Source: Bufo bufo (Eukaryota; Chordata; Amphibia; Anura; Bufonidae). Taken from it: DNA of 64,000 bases. The translations under genes were made by a program, and so were the position numbers. The stretch covers positions 148,743,917-148,807,916 of the forward strand of contig NC_053391.1 in assembly GCF_905171765.1 (NCBI RefSeq), read 5' to 3'. Below are positions 35,713-47,146 of the stretch, piece after piece (position 1 is the stretch's first letter; each line of letters opens with the position of its first letter). Under the pieces are notes generated by a model that had not been told where the DNA came from, searched no databases, and saw only the letters and a program-made list of their open reading frames with translations.

Positions 35713-35814
35713 GGCCGGGGGCTATGCATAGGATTCAGATATATTGGGCAGACTAGATGGGCCAAATGGTTCTTATCTGCCGACAAATTCTATGTTTCTA
35801 TGTTTCAATATGAT

Positions 35815-36060
35815 TTTCATTTTTAAAATGTCTTTTAAATATTAAAGTTGTCAGAACTAATTAAATAACTATGGCAGGCAGCAGTGAGTTAAAAAAATAA
35901 AAATAAAAAATAACACACTCACCTTTTAAAATGCCCTCCTTTCGTGCTAGAGCAGAAGTGATAGGGACCTGTTCTTGGTCATGCGGCAGCTGAAGCCAAT
36001 CAATAGCTTTATTTGTTATGTGTGTAAGAACTTTTCTGGGTCCCCGTCACTTCTAGTCTG
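35815..36060. repeat. Host repeat split by hAT D (left part; continues at 43187-43330)
   Basis: The sequence GTCCCCGTCACTTCTAGTCTG continues, after removal of hAT D and one copy of its target duplication, as TCAAGGACCTGGCCC at 43187. The joined block begins near ACACACTCACC and ends near AGATGAGTGACAG. It looks like a dispersed non-coding repeat that was the target of hAT D. Confidence 0.6.
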
Positions 36061-36639
36061 TAGAGATGTCGCGAACATAAAATTTTCCGTTCGCGAACGG
36101 CGAACGCGAATTTCTGCAAATGTTCGCGAACGGGTGAACCGAGCGAACCGCCATAGACTTCAATAGGCAGGCAAATTTTAAAACCCACAGGGACTCTTTC
36201 TAGCCACAGTAGTGATGGAAAAATTGTTTCAAGGGGACTAACACCTGGACTGTGGCATGCCGAAGGGGGATCCATGGCAAAACTCCCATGGAAAATTACA
36301 TAGTTGACGCAGAGTTGGATTTTAATCCATAAAGGGCATAAATCACCTAACAATCCAATTTTTTTTTGAACAACGTGGTTTAAAACATCCAGTGTGTGTA
36401 TATGATCAGGTATGATGTTGTATCGATCAGGTAGTGTAAGGGTTATGCCCGCTTCACAGACATTGACAGACCAAACTCCCCTTTTAATGCACCGCAAACA
36501 ACCGCAAACAGTCCATTTGCCCAACCGCAAACTACCCATTTGTACAAGGTTGGATACCAAGCTAGCCATGTCCCGTTGATGTCATTGAAGGTTTCTTCCT
36601 CCACCCAGCCACGTACAACACCAAGGGTCCCGGAAAGGT

Positions 36640-37620
36640 GAATTGAATTGATTTTTCGAACGGGGAGATGGTTAAAAAAACGCTGGATCCCTGCCCTTTG
36701 TTTGAATCCACGGTGACTGCGTCTGTGCCGTGCAATTTACTGTCCCACCCGATATGAGTGGTATTTTCTGTAGTTCTCTCTTCTCATCAGTTTAATCCCT
36801 GTTACGTCCCCAATCTGGGCTCCATTTATTAAATAGATTTTTCGAACGGGGAGATGGTTAAAAAAACGATGGCTCCCTCCGCTTTGTTTGAATCCACGCC
36901 ACGGTCACTGCATCTGCGCCGTGCAATTTACTGTCACACCCGATATGAGTGGTATTTTCTGTAGTTCTCTCTTCTCATCAGTTTAATCCCTGTTACGTCC
37001 CCAATCTGGGGTACATTTATTAAATAGATTTTTCGAAACGTTGGCTCCCTCCCCTTTGTTTGAATCCACGCCACGGTCACTGCCTCTGTGCCATGCAATT
37101 TACTGTCACACCCGATATGAGTGCTATTTTCTGTAGTTCTCTCTTCTCATCAGTTTAATCCCTGTTACGTCCCCAATCTGGAGTCCATTTATTAAATAGA
37201 TTTTTCGAACAGGGAGATGGTTAAAAAAACGCTGGCTCCCTCCCCTTTGTTTGAATCCACGCCACGACCACTGCACCAGCGCCGTGCAATTTATTGTCAC
37301 ACCCGATATGAGTGCTATTTTCTGTAGTACTATTCTCATCAGTTTAATCCCTGTTACGTCCCATATCAGGGTGGGATTGCCTTTTGTGAAAAAAAATTTA
37401 GGCTGGGTACCTTTGACTGCCTTCACAGTGACAGACCAAACTCTGATACACCAAACTGAATTGATTTTAGGAACCGGGAGATGGAAAAAGCAGCTTGGTA
37501 GGTCCTCTTACTCCCAAGTTGGGGCACTGCGCGAGCACGGAGCAATGTGCTGTGACACCCTATTTGAGTGGTGTTTTAACTAGTACTATTCCTATCAGTT
37601 TAATCCCTGTTACGTCCCCT
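36640..37620. repeat. Tandem repeat of about 186 bp in hAT D (3' side)
   Basis: Units containing TTTTTCGAACGGGGAGATGG, TTTGTTTGAATCCACG, GATATGAGTGGTATTTTCTG and TTTAATCCCTGTTACGTCCC recur about five times (TTTTTCGAACGGGG at about 36652, 36838 and 37200, with a shortened unit near 37027). The last unit near 37450 is diverged. Confidence 0.85.
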
Positions 37621-38321
37621 ATCCGGGGACGTGTGTCGAATTGATTAACTATTGTCGAATTAACGAACCATTACAACATCCTGGAATAATTTAGTTCTGA
37701 GCTTTGTACTTGCTTTGTATTGGAATTGATGGGGATTTTTAAAATTGTCTGCATTATTTCTAATAAACTATTAAGAGACTTTATTCAGATTTTTTTTATT
37801 TTATGTATTAAAAACCCACCCATACAACTTAAAAAAAGAAAATAAATTTTTTTTGTTTTTTTCTATGAAAAATTATCCAGCCGATCTCTTTTGGTCTGAT
37901 CATAATGAAGCAACGGCCTTATCATCTGGGGTGTGGCAACATTGCCAACACACTCATAGAGGTGATGATCGCTTCATTGTGATACGCAAGCCCCTTCACC
38001 ACAACAAGGTAACGATCACGAAGGGGAATTGACACTTGTATGTGCCTTTTTTGTTTGTTTTGTTTTTGCAGCCACAGTGCAGCACCAGAGGCCAGAAAAA
38101 TTAGGCATGTACACATGCCTGAAAAATAATGTTATTGTTGCAGCCGCTGTTGTAGCAGCGGCCGTAAAAATTGATGTTTTCAAGGCAGAAAGGTGACTAA
38201 AACATTGCGGCTTGAACCCTAGTTGGTGGCGGAGAATTCACGAAAGTCATCCGGTATGCAGACATTAAATACAGCAGCGTGGGGACCATTTTGAGGCCAA
38301 GGCATGTCATCAGGCCTTTTG

Positions 38322-41300
38322 TTAATCAAACGTATCCCCCACTGTCAGTCCCTTCGGGATCCATGCCTCATTCATCTTAATGAAGGTGAGGTAATCAACA
38401 CTTTTTTGACCGAGGCGACTTCTTTTGTCAGTGACAATGCCTCCTGCTGCACTGAAGGTCCTTTCTGACAGGACACTTGAAGCGGGGCAGGCCAGAAGTT
38501 CTATCGCAAACTGGGATAGCTCAGGCCACAGGTCAAGCCTGCACACCCAGTAGTCAAGGGGTTCATCGCTCCTCAGAGTGTCGATATCTGCAGTTAAGGC
38601 GAGGTAGTCTGCTACCTGTCGGTCGAGTCGTTCTCTAAGGCTGGATCCCGAAGGGCTGTGGCGATGTGTAGGACTGAAAAAGCTCTGCATGTCCTCCATC
38701 AACAACACATCTGTAAAGCGTCCTGTCCTTGCCGCCGTGGTCGTAGGAGGATTACTTTCACCTCTTCCCCTGTTAGATTCCCGTTGTGCTGTGACATCCC
38801 CCTTATAAGCTGTATAAAGCATATTTTTTAGTTTTGTTTTGAACTGCTGCATCCTTTCTGACTTTCGGTAAGTTGGTAACATTTCCGCCACTTTCTTCTT
38901 ATACCGGGGGTCTAGTAGCGTGGCCACCCAGTACAGGTCGTTCTCCTTCATCCTTTTTATACGAGGGTCCCTCAACAGACATGACAGCATGAAAGACCCC
39001 ATTTGCACAAGGTTGGATGCCGAGCTACTCATTTCCCATTCCTCGTCCTCACTGATGTCATTGACGGTCTGTTCTTCACCCCAGCCACGTACAACACCAT
39101 GGGTCCCAGATAGGTGACAACAACGAGCACCCTGGGATGCCTGCTGTGGTTGGTCTTCCTCCTCCTCAAAGCCACATTCCTCCTCTGACTCCTCTTCCTA
39201 ATACTCCTCTTGCAGCATTGCCGCAGGTCTGGCAAGCGATGATGACAAGGCTGTTTCTGGTGGTGATGGTGACCACAACTCTTCCTCTTCCTCTTCATGC
39301 TCATCTACAGCCTGATCCAGCACTCTTCGCAGGGCACACTCCAGGAAGAAAACAAATGGGATGAGGTCACTGATGGTGCCTTCGGTGCGACTGACTAGGT
39401 TTGTCACCCCCTCAAAAGGACGCATGAGCCTACAGGCATTGCGCATGAGCGTCCAGTAACGTGGCAAAAAAATTCCCATCTCCGCAGAGGCTGTCCTAGC
39501 ACCCCGGTCATACAGACGGCTTTTTCTTGTTGGAGCAGGTGGTCGAACCTTAGGAGTGTTGAATTCCAACGTGTCGGGCTGTCGCAAATCAAGTGCCTCA
39601 CTGGCATGTTGTTTCGGCGCTGAATGTCTGAAAAGTGCGCCATGGCCGTGGAGGAACGCCTGAGATGGCCACACACCTTCCTGGCCTGCTTGAAGACGTC
39701 CTGTAAGCCTGGGTGCTTAGACACAAAGCGTTGTACGATGAGATTCAACACATGTGCCATGCACGGCACATGTGACAACTTGCCCAAATTCAATGCCGCC
39801 AACAAATTGCTTCCATTGTCACACACCACTTTGCCGATCTCCAGTTGGTGCGGGGTCATCCACTGATCCACCTGTGCGTTCAGGGCGGACAGGAGTGCTG
39901 GTCCGGTGTGGCTCTCTGCTTTCAGGCAAGTCAACCCCAAGACAGCGTGACACTGTCGTATCTGGAATCTGGAATAGCCCATGGGGAGCTGGGGGGATTC
40001 AGTTGATGTGCTGCCAGACACCACAGCAGAAGAGGACTCAGCTGAGGAGGTTATGGAAGAGGATGGAGTAGGAGGAGTAGAGGAGGTGGCAGTAGGCCTG
40101 CCTGCAAGTCGTGGCGGTGTCACCAACTCCACTGCAGAGCCACGCATTCCATGCTTGTCAGCCGTCAGCAGGTTTACCCAATGCGCAGTTTAGGTGATAT
40201 ACCTGCCCTGACCGTGCTTTGCAGACCAGGTATCAGTGGTCAGCTGGACCCTTGCCCCAACACTGTATGCCAGAGATGCCATGACTTCCTTTTCAATCAC
40301 TGAGTAGAGTTTGGGATTGCCTTTTTTGAAAAAAAAATTTGTCCGGGTACCTTCCACTGTGGTGTCCCAATAGCGACAAATTTTTTGAAGGCCTCAGACT
40401 CCACCAGCTGGTATGGTAAAAGCTGGCGGGCTAAGAGTTCCGTCAAGCCAGCTGTCAGACACCAGGCAAGGGGGCGACTCTGTGACATTGGCTTCCTACG
40501 CTCAAACATTTCCTTTACAGACACCTGACTGTGGGCAGATGAGATGGAACTGCTGCAGTTGAGAGGCGGAGTGGCGGGTGGTTGAGAGGGGGCAAGGAGG
40601 ACAGCAGTGGTTGACGTGGCTGAAGATGCTGGACCAGGAGGAGGATGGTGGCTTTGAGCTTGTGTGCTGCTTCTACTCGTCATCATGTGTTGATCCCATA
40701 GGCGTTTATGATGTGCGATCATGTGCCTTCTCAAAGCAGTTGTACCTAGGTGGGTGTTGGATGTCCCACGACTCAGTTTTTTTTTGGCACAGGTTGCAAA
40801 TGGCATCACTGTTGTCAGAGTCAGACACACAAAAAAATGCCACACTGCTGAGCTTTGCAATGATGGCATTCTGGTGGTGGCAACAGCATGTGTTGATTGG
40901 CGTGCTGTCTGGCTGACTCCGGGTGCTGATACATGCTGTCTGACTGTGCCACTAGCTCCTTGCGACGACCTCCCCCTGCTTCCAACTCGTCTCCTCCTTC
41001 TCTCTGTCTCCCCTTCTGAACTTTCCCCCTCTTCTTCTTCTCTTCGAGCAGGCACCCATGTGGCATCCACGGACACATCGTCATCATCAATCACTTCACT
41101 TGTATCTGACACCTCAGCAAAGGAAGCAGCAGCGGGTACAACATCATCATCATCACACTGTACGTCCATGTGTGTAATGCTGCCTGACTGAGACATATCC
41201 CTGTTACCTCCATACTCTGGCAATAATGGTTGCGCATTACTAATTTCATCCAACTCATGTGTAAATAACTCCTCTGAGGGATCAAGTGAAGCGGCTGTGG

Positions 41301-41571
41301 TGGCTGTGGTGGTAGTGGTGGTGGTGGCGGCGGGCGGGAGAGTGGTAACTTGAGAGCAGGTGACCAAAGCTGAGCCGGAGGAGGATGGTGCGTCAAGGTT
41401 CTTAACGGAAGCTGTTGAAGATTGGGTGTCCTGTGTAAGCCAGTCAACTATTTTCTATGAATTTTTGGGGTTTAGGGTACGTGGCCTCTGATCACTGGGC
41501 ATTATTCCAGGGCCAGTGGAAATCACAGCACTACGAACACGACGGCCCCTCGGTGTGGCCTGCCTCTGCCT
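38322..41571 (-). pseudogene. hAT transposase D (BED finger, hATC domain), disrupted
   Basis: It begins near 41571 with MTGRGRP, equivalent to the start of copy A, but shifts frame at once. The piece 41367-40297 is acidic, then has a BED finger region (AVWHFF, KKKLSRG, TTALRRHMIAHH), then VESEAFKKFVAIGTPQWKVPG. In this piece the CxxC of the finger is out of frame between two homopolymer runs (see findings). The piece 40147-39404 has VVCDNGSNLLAALNLG and PTRWNSTLLRFDHLLQ. The piece 39674-39198 has a linker region, and 39032-38322 has LDPRYKKKVAEML and the hATC domain (CPASSVLSERTFSAAGG, IKMNEAWIPKG). All landmarks are in order, but several frameshifts prevent a functional product. It is closest to copy A. 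Confidence 0.9.
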
Positions 41572-41599
41572 GTCATTTTTTATTAGATAAGTGTTACTA

Positions 41600-42530
41600 T
41601 GCGTGCAAGGTACTGTGCCACCCTATATAAGTGGTGGGCAGTGGGCACAGTGCAGTCTGTGTGGGCCTGACACACACTGGCTTGCAACTGTGATTAGATC
41701 ACAGAAAAATATTAAATAGAATTTTTTTTATCTGAAAGGTATTTGAGTGAGTGACACCCTGTAACGGTATGAGTGGAGGCCTAGCCACTAGCCAGTGGCC
41801 ACAATACAGTCTGTGTGGGCCTGACACACACGGGCTTGCAACTGTGATTAGATCACAGAAAAATATTAAATAGAATTTTTTTTATCTGAAAGGTATTTGA
41901 GTGAGTGACACCCTGTAACGGTATAAGTGGAGGCCTAGCCAGTGGCCACAATACAGTCTGTGTGGGCCTGACACACACTGGCTTGCAACTGTGATTAGAT
42001 CACAGAAAAATATTAAATATAATTTTTTTTATCTGAAAGGTATTTGAGTGAGTGACACCCTGTAACGGTATGAGTGGAGGCCTAGCCACTAGCCAGTGGC
42101 CACAATACAGTCTGTGTGGGCCTGACACACACGGGCTTGCAAATGTGATTATATCACAGAAAAATATTAAATAGAATTTTTTTTTATCTGCAAGGTATTT
42201 GTGATTGAGTGACACCCTGTAACGGTATAAGTAGAGGCCTAGCCAGTGGCCACAATACAGTCTGTGTGGGCCTGACACACACGGCTTGCAACTATGATTA
42301 TATCACAGAAAAATATTAAATAGAATTTTTTTTTTATCTGCAAGGTATTTGTGAGTGAGTGACACCCTGTAACGGTATAAGTGGAGGTCTAGCCACTAGC
42401 CAGTGGCCACAATACAGTCTGTGTGGGCCTGACACACACTGGCTTGCAACTGTGATTAGATCACAGAAAAATATTAAATAGAATTTTTTTTTATCTGCAA
42501 GGTATTTTCTGTCACATCCTGTATGAATGG
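41600..42530. repeat. Tandem repeat of about 150 bp, about six units, in hAT D (5' side)
   Basis: The phrase GACACCCTGTAACGGTAT recurs at 41753, 41907, 42054, 42211 and 42361 (spacing 147-157 bp), with a diverged first unit near 41618. Each unit also contains CAGTCTGTGTGGGCCTGACAC and ATTAAATAGAATTTTTTTT. Length differences come from the T run and from presence or absence of CACTAGC. Confidence 0.9.
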
Positions 42531-42612
42531 TGTGCACACAGTACTGTCTGTGACTGAGCCTGCAGCCTCTCACACACGGGCAGGCAACTGCAATATATAT
42601 ATATATATATAT

Positions 42613-42780
42613 AGCAGAAAAAACCACTGGCAGCACCACCCTGGATAGTATGGAAAAATAAACGGGTGCAATGTCCAAGTACGGTAAAAAGGTGCTTACC
42701 CACTTTAGAAGACAAAAAATCGGACTGCACTCCAAGCATTTCTTCAAAGAAGTTAGTTTTTATTCACCCATAAGGTGGCA
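42613..42780. mobile_element. Fragment inserted after the (TA)n of hAT D, Penelope-like terminal type
   Basis: Comparison with element E (63580-63665, opposite strand) shows that this segment is extra: in E, the sequence TCAGTCTGCT runs straight on into a T-rich stretch and (TA)n. The segment contains TCGGACTGCACTCCAAGC and GTTTTTATTCACCCATAAGG, the phrase that precedes the hammerhead-like end in the other putative Penelope-like relics, but it stops before that end. Confidence 0.45.
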
Positions 42781-43178
42781 AAGCAGACTGATGTACCAGC
42801 CATGAAAAGGGCTTTTTGGGGTGCTGTCAGGAGGCTGTCCTTACAGCAGATGAGTCTGTGGACACAGAACACTGCTCTAGCTAACGCTTTCCCTATTGAT
42901 TCAGCAGCAGCAGCACTGTCCCTCCTCTCACTGAGAATGCAGATTCCGAATGAATCTAAAATGGATGCTGTCCAGGAGGTGGGAGGGTCTGGGAGGGAGG
43001 GTCTGCTGCTGATTGGCTGGAATGTGTCTGCTGACTGTGAGGTAGAGGGTCAAAGTTTATTCAATGATGATGTATAGGGGGCGGACCAAACATCGCATAT
43101 GTTCGCCCGCCGCGGCGAACGCGAACAAGCTTTGTTCGCCGGGAACTATTCGCCGGCGAACTATTCGGGCCATCTCTA
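42781..43178. repeat. Subterminal region of hAT D with GTTCGCC/GGCGAAC palindromes
   Basis: The last 100 bp contain repeated GTTCGCC and GGCGAAC (for example GTTCGCCCGCC, GGCGAACGCGAAC, GTTCGCCGGGAAC, TTCGCCGGCGAA). They are probably transposase-binding sites. The whole segment is closely similar to 63219-63610 in the opposite orientation. Confidence 0.8.
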
Positions 43179-43186
43179 CTAGTCTG

Positions 43187-43553
43187 TCAAGGACCTGGCC
43201 CTGGGAGACATGGCGCTGGAAAGGAGAACATTTTGAAAGATGAGTGACAGTTTTTATGATTTTTTTACTCTCTGTTGCCTGACCTTAGTTTTTAATTAGG
43301 CCAGACAACCCTTTCAAGTATATACACATGGATGGATCTCTACCTTATAGAAAGTCCATCTGTGGTTGTATGATACTTGTTGCCCTATATAAGTTCCACA
43401 CAGTTCATTTTTGAGTTCAGAATCTTCAGTACCATAAGCTCCCTTATTACAGATACCAGTAAAATATAATAGATATTAAATACACTCTAATGCCACATTA
43501 GAAGGTATATATGCCCCACACAAAAAGACTTAGCTCACAATGACCAATGTATG
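43187..43553. other. Non-coding; the first part continues the repeat split by hAT D
   Basis: Up to about 43330 this is the right half of the split repeat. The remainder has no supported feature. Confidence 0.5.
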
Positions 43554-43555
43554 TA

Positions 43556-45108
43556 CAGTCGTGGCCAAAAGTTTTGAGAATGACACAAATATTAGTTTTC
43601 ACAAAGTTTGCTGCTAAACTGCTTTTAGATCTTTGTTTCAGTTGTTTCTGTGATGTAGTGAAATATAATTACACGCACTTCATACGTTTCAAAGGCTTTT
43701 ATCGACAATTACATGACATTTATGCAATGAGTTAGTATTTGCAGTGTTCGCCCTTCTTTTTCAGGACCTCTGCAATTCGACTGGGCATGCTCTCAATCAA
43801 CATCTGGGCCAATTCCTGACTGATAGCAACCCATTCTTTCATAATTACTTCTTGGAGTTTGTCAGAATTAGTGGGTTTTTGTTTGTCCACCCGCCTCTTG
43901 AGGATTGACCACAAGTTCTCAATGGGATTAAGATCTGGGGAGTTTCCAGGCCATGGACCCAAAATGTCAACGTTTTGGTCCCCGAACCACTTAGTTATCA
44001 CTTTTGAATTATGGCACGGTGCTCCATCGTGCTGGAAAATGTATTGTTCTTCACCAAACTGTTGTTGGATTGTTGGAAGAAGTTGCTGTTGGAGGGTGTT
44101 TTGGTACCATTCTTTATTCAAGGCTGTGTTTTTGGGCAAAATTGTGAGTGAGCCCACTCCCTTGGATGAGAAGCAACCCCACACATGAATGGTCTCATGA
44201 TGCTTTACTGTTGGCATGACACAGAACTGATGGTAGCGCTCACCTTTTCTTCTCCGGACAAGCCTTTTTCCAGATGCCCCAAGTAATCGGAAAGAGGCTT
44301 CATCGGAGAATATGACTTTGCCCCAGTCCTCAGCAGTCCATTCACCAAACTTTCTGCAGAAGATCAATCTGTCCCTGATGTTTTTTTTGGAGAGAAGTGT
44401 CTTCTTTGCTGCCCTTCTTGACACCAGGTTATCTTCCAAAAGTCTTCGCCTCACTGTGCGTGCAGATGCGCTCACACCTGCCTGCTGCCATTCCTGAGCA
44501 AGCTCTGCACTGGTGCCACTCCGATCCTGCAGCTGAATCCTCTTTAGGAGACGATCCTGGCGCTTGCTGGACTTTCTTGGATGCCCTGAAGCCTTCTTAA
44601 CAAGAATTTAACCTCTTTCCTTGAAGTTCTTGATGATCCTATAAATTGTTGATTGAGGTGCAATCTTAGTAGCCACAATATCCTTGCCTGTGAAGCCATT
44701 TTTATGCAACGCAATGATGGCAGCACGCGTTTCTTTGCAGGTCACCTCGGTTAACAATGGAAGAACAATGATTTCAAGCATCACCCTCCTTTTAACATGT
44801 CAAGTCATTTTAACCCAATCAGCCTGAGATAATGATCTCCAGCCTTGTGCTCATCAACATTCTCACCTGAGTTAACAAGACGATTACAGAAATGATCTCA
44901 GCAGGTCCTCTAATGACAGCAATGAAATGCAGTGGAAAGTTTTTTTTGGAATTAAGTTAATTTTCATGGCAAAGAAGGACTATGCAATTCATCTGATCAC
45001 TCTTCATAACATTCTGGAGTATATGCAAATTGCTATTATAAAAACTTAAGCAACAACTTTTCCAATTTCCAATATTTATGTAATTCTCAAAACTTTTGGC
45101 CACGACTG
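43556..45108 (-). mobile_element. Complete Tc1-like DNA transposon, 1553 bp
   Basis: The ends are inverted repeats: CAGTCGTGGCCAAAAGTTTT at 43556 and AAAACTTTTGGCCACGACTG ending 45108. Both sides have TA (43554-43555 and 45109-45110). The match extends inwards through GAGAAT and an AATATT run, about 35 bp. The length is normal for Tc1 elements. One transposase gene lies on the minus strand. Confidence 0.95.
43732..44781 (-). pseudogene. Tc1-like DDE transposase with a single in-frame stop
   Basis: The start at 44781 (MLEIIVLPLL) opens a frame that ends at 43732, about 349 codons, the usual size. The N-terminal half has the paired-like DNA-binding region (RAAIIALHKNGFTGKDIV, IYRIIKNFKERG). 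The catalytic residues are in IFSDEASF (first Asp), FQHDGAPCHNSK (second Asp) and SPDLNPIENLW (Glu). The only defect I see is a TAA at 44608-44610 (minus strand), between the DNA-binding region and the core. From MSASARTVRRR at 44475 the remaining 247 codons are uninterrupted. Such a copy is recently dead and could still be mobilised by transposase made elsewhere, since both ends are intact. Confidence 0.93.
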
Positions 45109-45110
45109 TA

Positions 45111-47141
45111 CTATTAATCAATAGTGCAGCATCTTGCTATATAAACTTTTTAATATTTCAATATACATGAAAGACCTCAAAACTTAGCATTGTCTCACTT
45201 CAAGATTTCCTTTTGAGCCTATCATCTCTCAGAGGTTCACCTGGTGATTGCTTTGTTAGGTAGGTTCTGATGTGGTAATCTGCATACTTTCCTCAAGCCA
45301 AATGGTTTTCCATGGGCATTGTACTGTTATTTATTAATATAATGGTGGAATTGGGCATTAGGTATCTGGCAGATATATGAATGGAACAAATTTGTGTAGC
45401 ATAGTTTGGTTTCACAAAGAATTTACACAGTTCTATGCATAAATAACAAAACTTTACAAGGTAAGGTGTAATCCCTAATTGTATAATTATAATTTCAAAT
45501 ACAATTGTTATTTTAACTGTTCCCAACATCTGGCATACATGCCAGGTCTTTAAAGATACACCTGCTCAGAAGCTGAGCAGGTGCCCTAGCTGGAGGTGTC
45601 AGAGTCTGTGATCAGCGACAACTCTAGTGATGGACTTTTAACCCTTCAGATGACATGGTGAATTGCAAGCATGGCATCTGAGCGGTAATTACCCAGAGCA
45701 GGGAACTTCTGGTGAATAAACGGCCTCCCCGCAACAAAACAATTGAAGCCAGGGGCAGGGTTTAATAGAGTTAAGGTGATTTTGCGACAGACTGCAATGG
45801 TAAACAATGTAGTCTATTGGTACAAGTGATCTACTGATCACATGTTGAAGCCTCATATGGGACTAAAATTAAATCTGAAAAAATGCTTTTAAAAATATAA
45901 AAAGCCCAAAAAGAATTAAAAATACAAATCACCAGCTTTCTCCATTTTACAAATACATTAAATAAACAATAAAAAAAATAACCATCATTGGTATCGATGA
46001 GTCTGAAAATGCCTGAAGTGTTAAAATATAAAACTATTTCTCCCGTATGGTGAATGGCATAATAGAAAAACAAAATAGAAATGGCAAATCATTGCTTTGG
46101 TTGCTTCACCTTAAAATAAAAATGTATTCAAACGTATCAAAAATTCCTACATACACCAAGATAGTATCAATAAAAACTATATATCACATTGCAAAAAAGT
46201 CTTTACACAGTTTTATAGATTTAAATATAAAAAGATTTTAAATGTCAGAATATAGCGATGCAAAGAAAATGTTCAAAGCTTTTTATTTTTGAAGTATTAA
46301 AACATGCTAAAATTAGAAGAAAAAAAAAACTGGTATCTCTGTAATCATACTGAACTGCAGAATGCAGTTAACATATCAGTTATGCCACATGGAGAATTCT
46401 GTAAAAAATGAAACCCATGAAATAATGGCAGAATAGTTTTTTCCCTCAATTTCCCCCCATTTAGAATTGTTTTCCAGCTTTCCATTACATCATATGGAAT
46501 ATTAAGTGGTGCTATTAGAAAGTTCCACTTGTCCTGCAAAAAAGCAAGCCTTGATTTGCTTATGTTAATAGAAAAATAAAAGTTACGGCTCTCAGAAACC
46601 TGGGAAACGAAAGAAACGTTAAATGGCTGTGTTAGAAAGAGTTAAGAAAAATAAAAGAAGGGAAACATCCCACTTAAATTCCATAGGCTAGGAATAGATT
46701 ATGGCTTATTGCCTGGCATATACTGTAAGTTCCATTGGCCCTTCAATGAGGAAAAAATAGAACTAAAGATGTGCTGATTATTATAGAGGCAGTTAAAGAT
46801 TTAGCTATTTTATCAATCAAGTCACTTTGAAAGAAAAAAAAAATTCAAAGACCCATTAACTTTGTCGTATAAATGTAATGCTTTCTAAAATGTGCACAAT
46901 TTATTAAACACACTACCCATTAGAAGCTTTAACTTCTGCATTATTGAGTTAATGTTGCACCTTTATTGCTTTAATGGGATTCTGTAACTGCTGAAGATGG
47001 AAAAGTCACACTTAAAGTGAGTATTCATATTTCTTATATGAAGTTTGCAGTCACATATTTCCGTAACTTTGCAACCTTGAGTACCAACATATATACCATG
47101 CATGAAATGAAAGTGACTTGCCAAGACTGTTATTAGGCAAA
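45111..47141. other. Non-coding, unassigned; possible conserved element at 46700-47040
   Basis: The first 600 bp are AT-rich. The region 45540-46330 resembles generic dispersed non-coding repeat. The part 46700-47040 lacks repeat structure and has motifs such as TTATCAATCAAG, TGATTATTATAG and AGTTAATGTTGC. It is listed only as a candidate for ancestral conserved sequence. Confidence 0.35.
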
Positions 47142-47146
47142 CTAGG

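Larger units (their letters stand above)
33560..35800 (+). mobile_element. 5'-truncated CR1/Rex1-like LINE
   Basis: The element contains the reverse transcriptase and C-terminal part of a non-LTR retrotransposon and ends in CATTCTATG-type short repeats (TTCTATGTTTCTATGTTTC at 35788-35806). The tail GGGCAGACTAGATGGGCC is followed by TTCTTATCTGCC, a 3' end I associate with Rex1/CR1-group elements. The endonuclease domain is missing, as in most LINE copies truncated at the 5' end. The first 380 bp are tandemly duplicated (separate entry). I did not find a clear target duplication. Confidence 0.8.
36061..43178 (-). mobile_element. Complete hAT-superfamily DNA transposon D, 7118 bp
   Basis: The left end is TAGAGATGTCGCGAAC and the right end, on the minus strand, is TAGAGATGGCCCGAATAG. 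Both sides are flanked by the identical 8-bp CTAGTCTG (36053-36060 and 43179-43186), the hAT target duplication. Within it, from transposase 5' to 3' (right to left), lie GTTCGCCGGCGAAC-rich subterminal DNA, a tandem array of about 150 bp (41600-42530), a broken transposase (41571-38322) and a second array of about 186 bp (36640-37620). A fragment of another element sits at 42613-42780. The length of the ends and the exact duplication make the boundaries secure. Confidence 0.93.
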
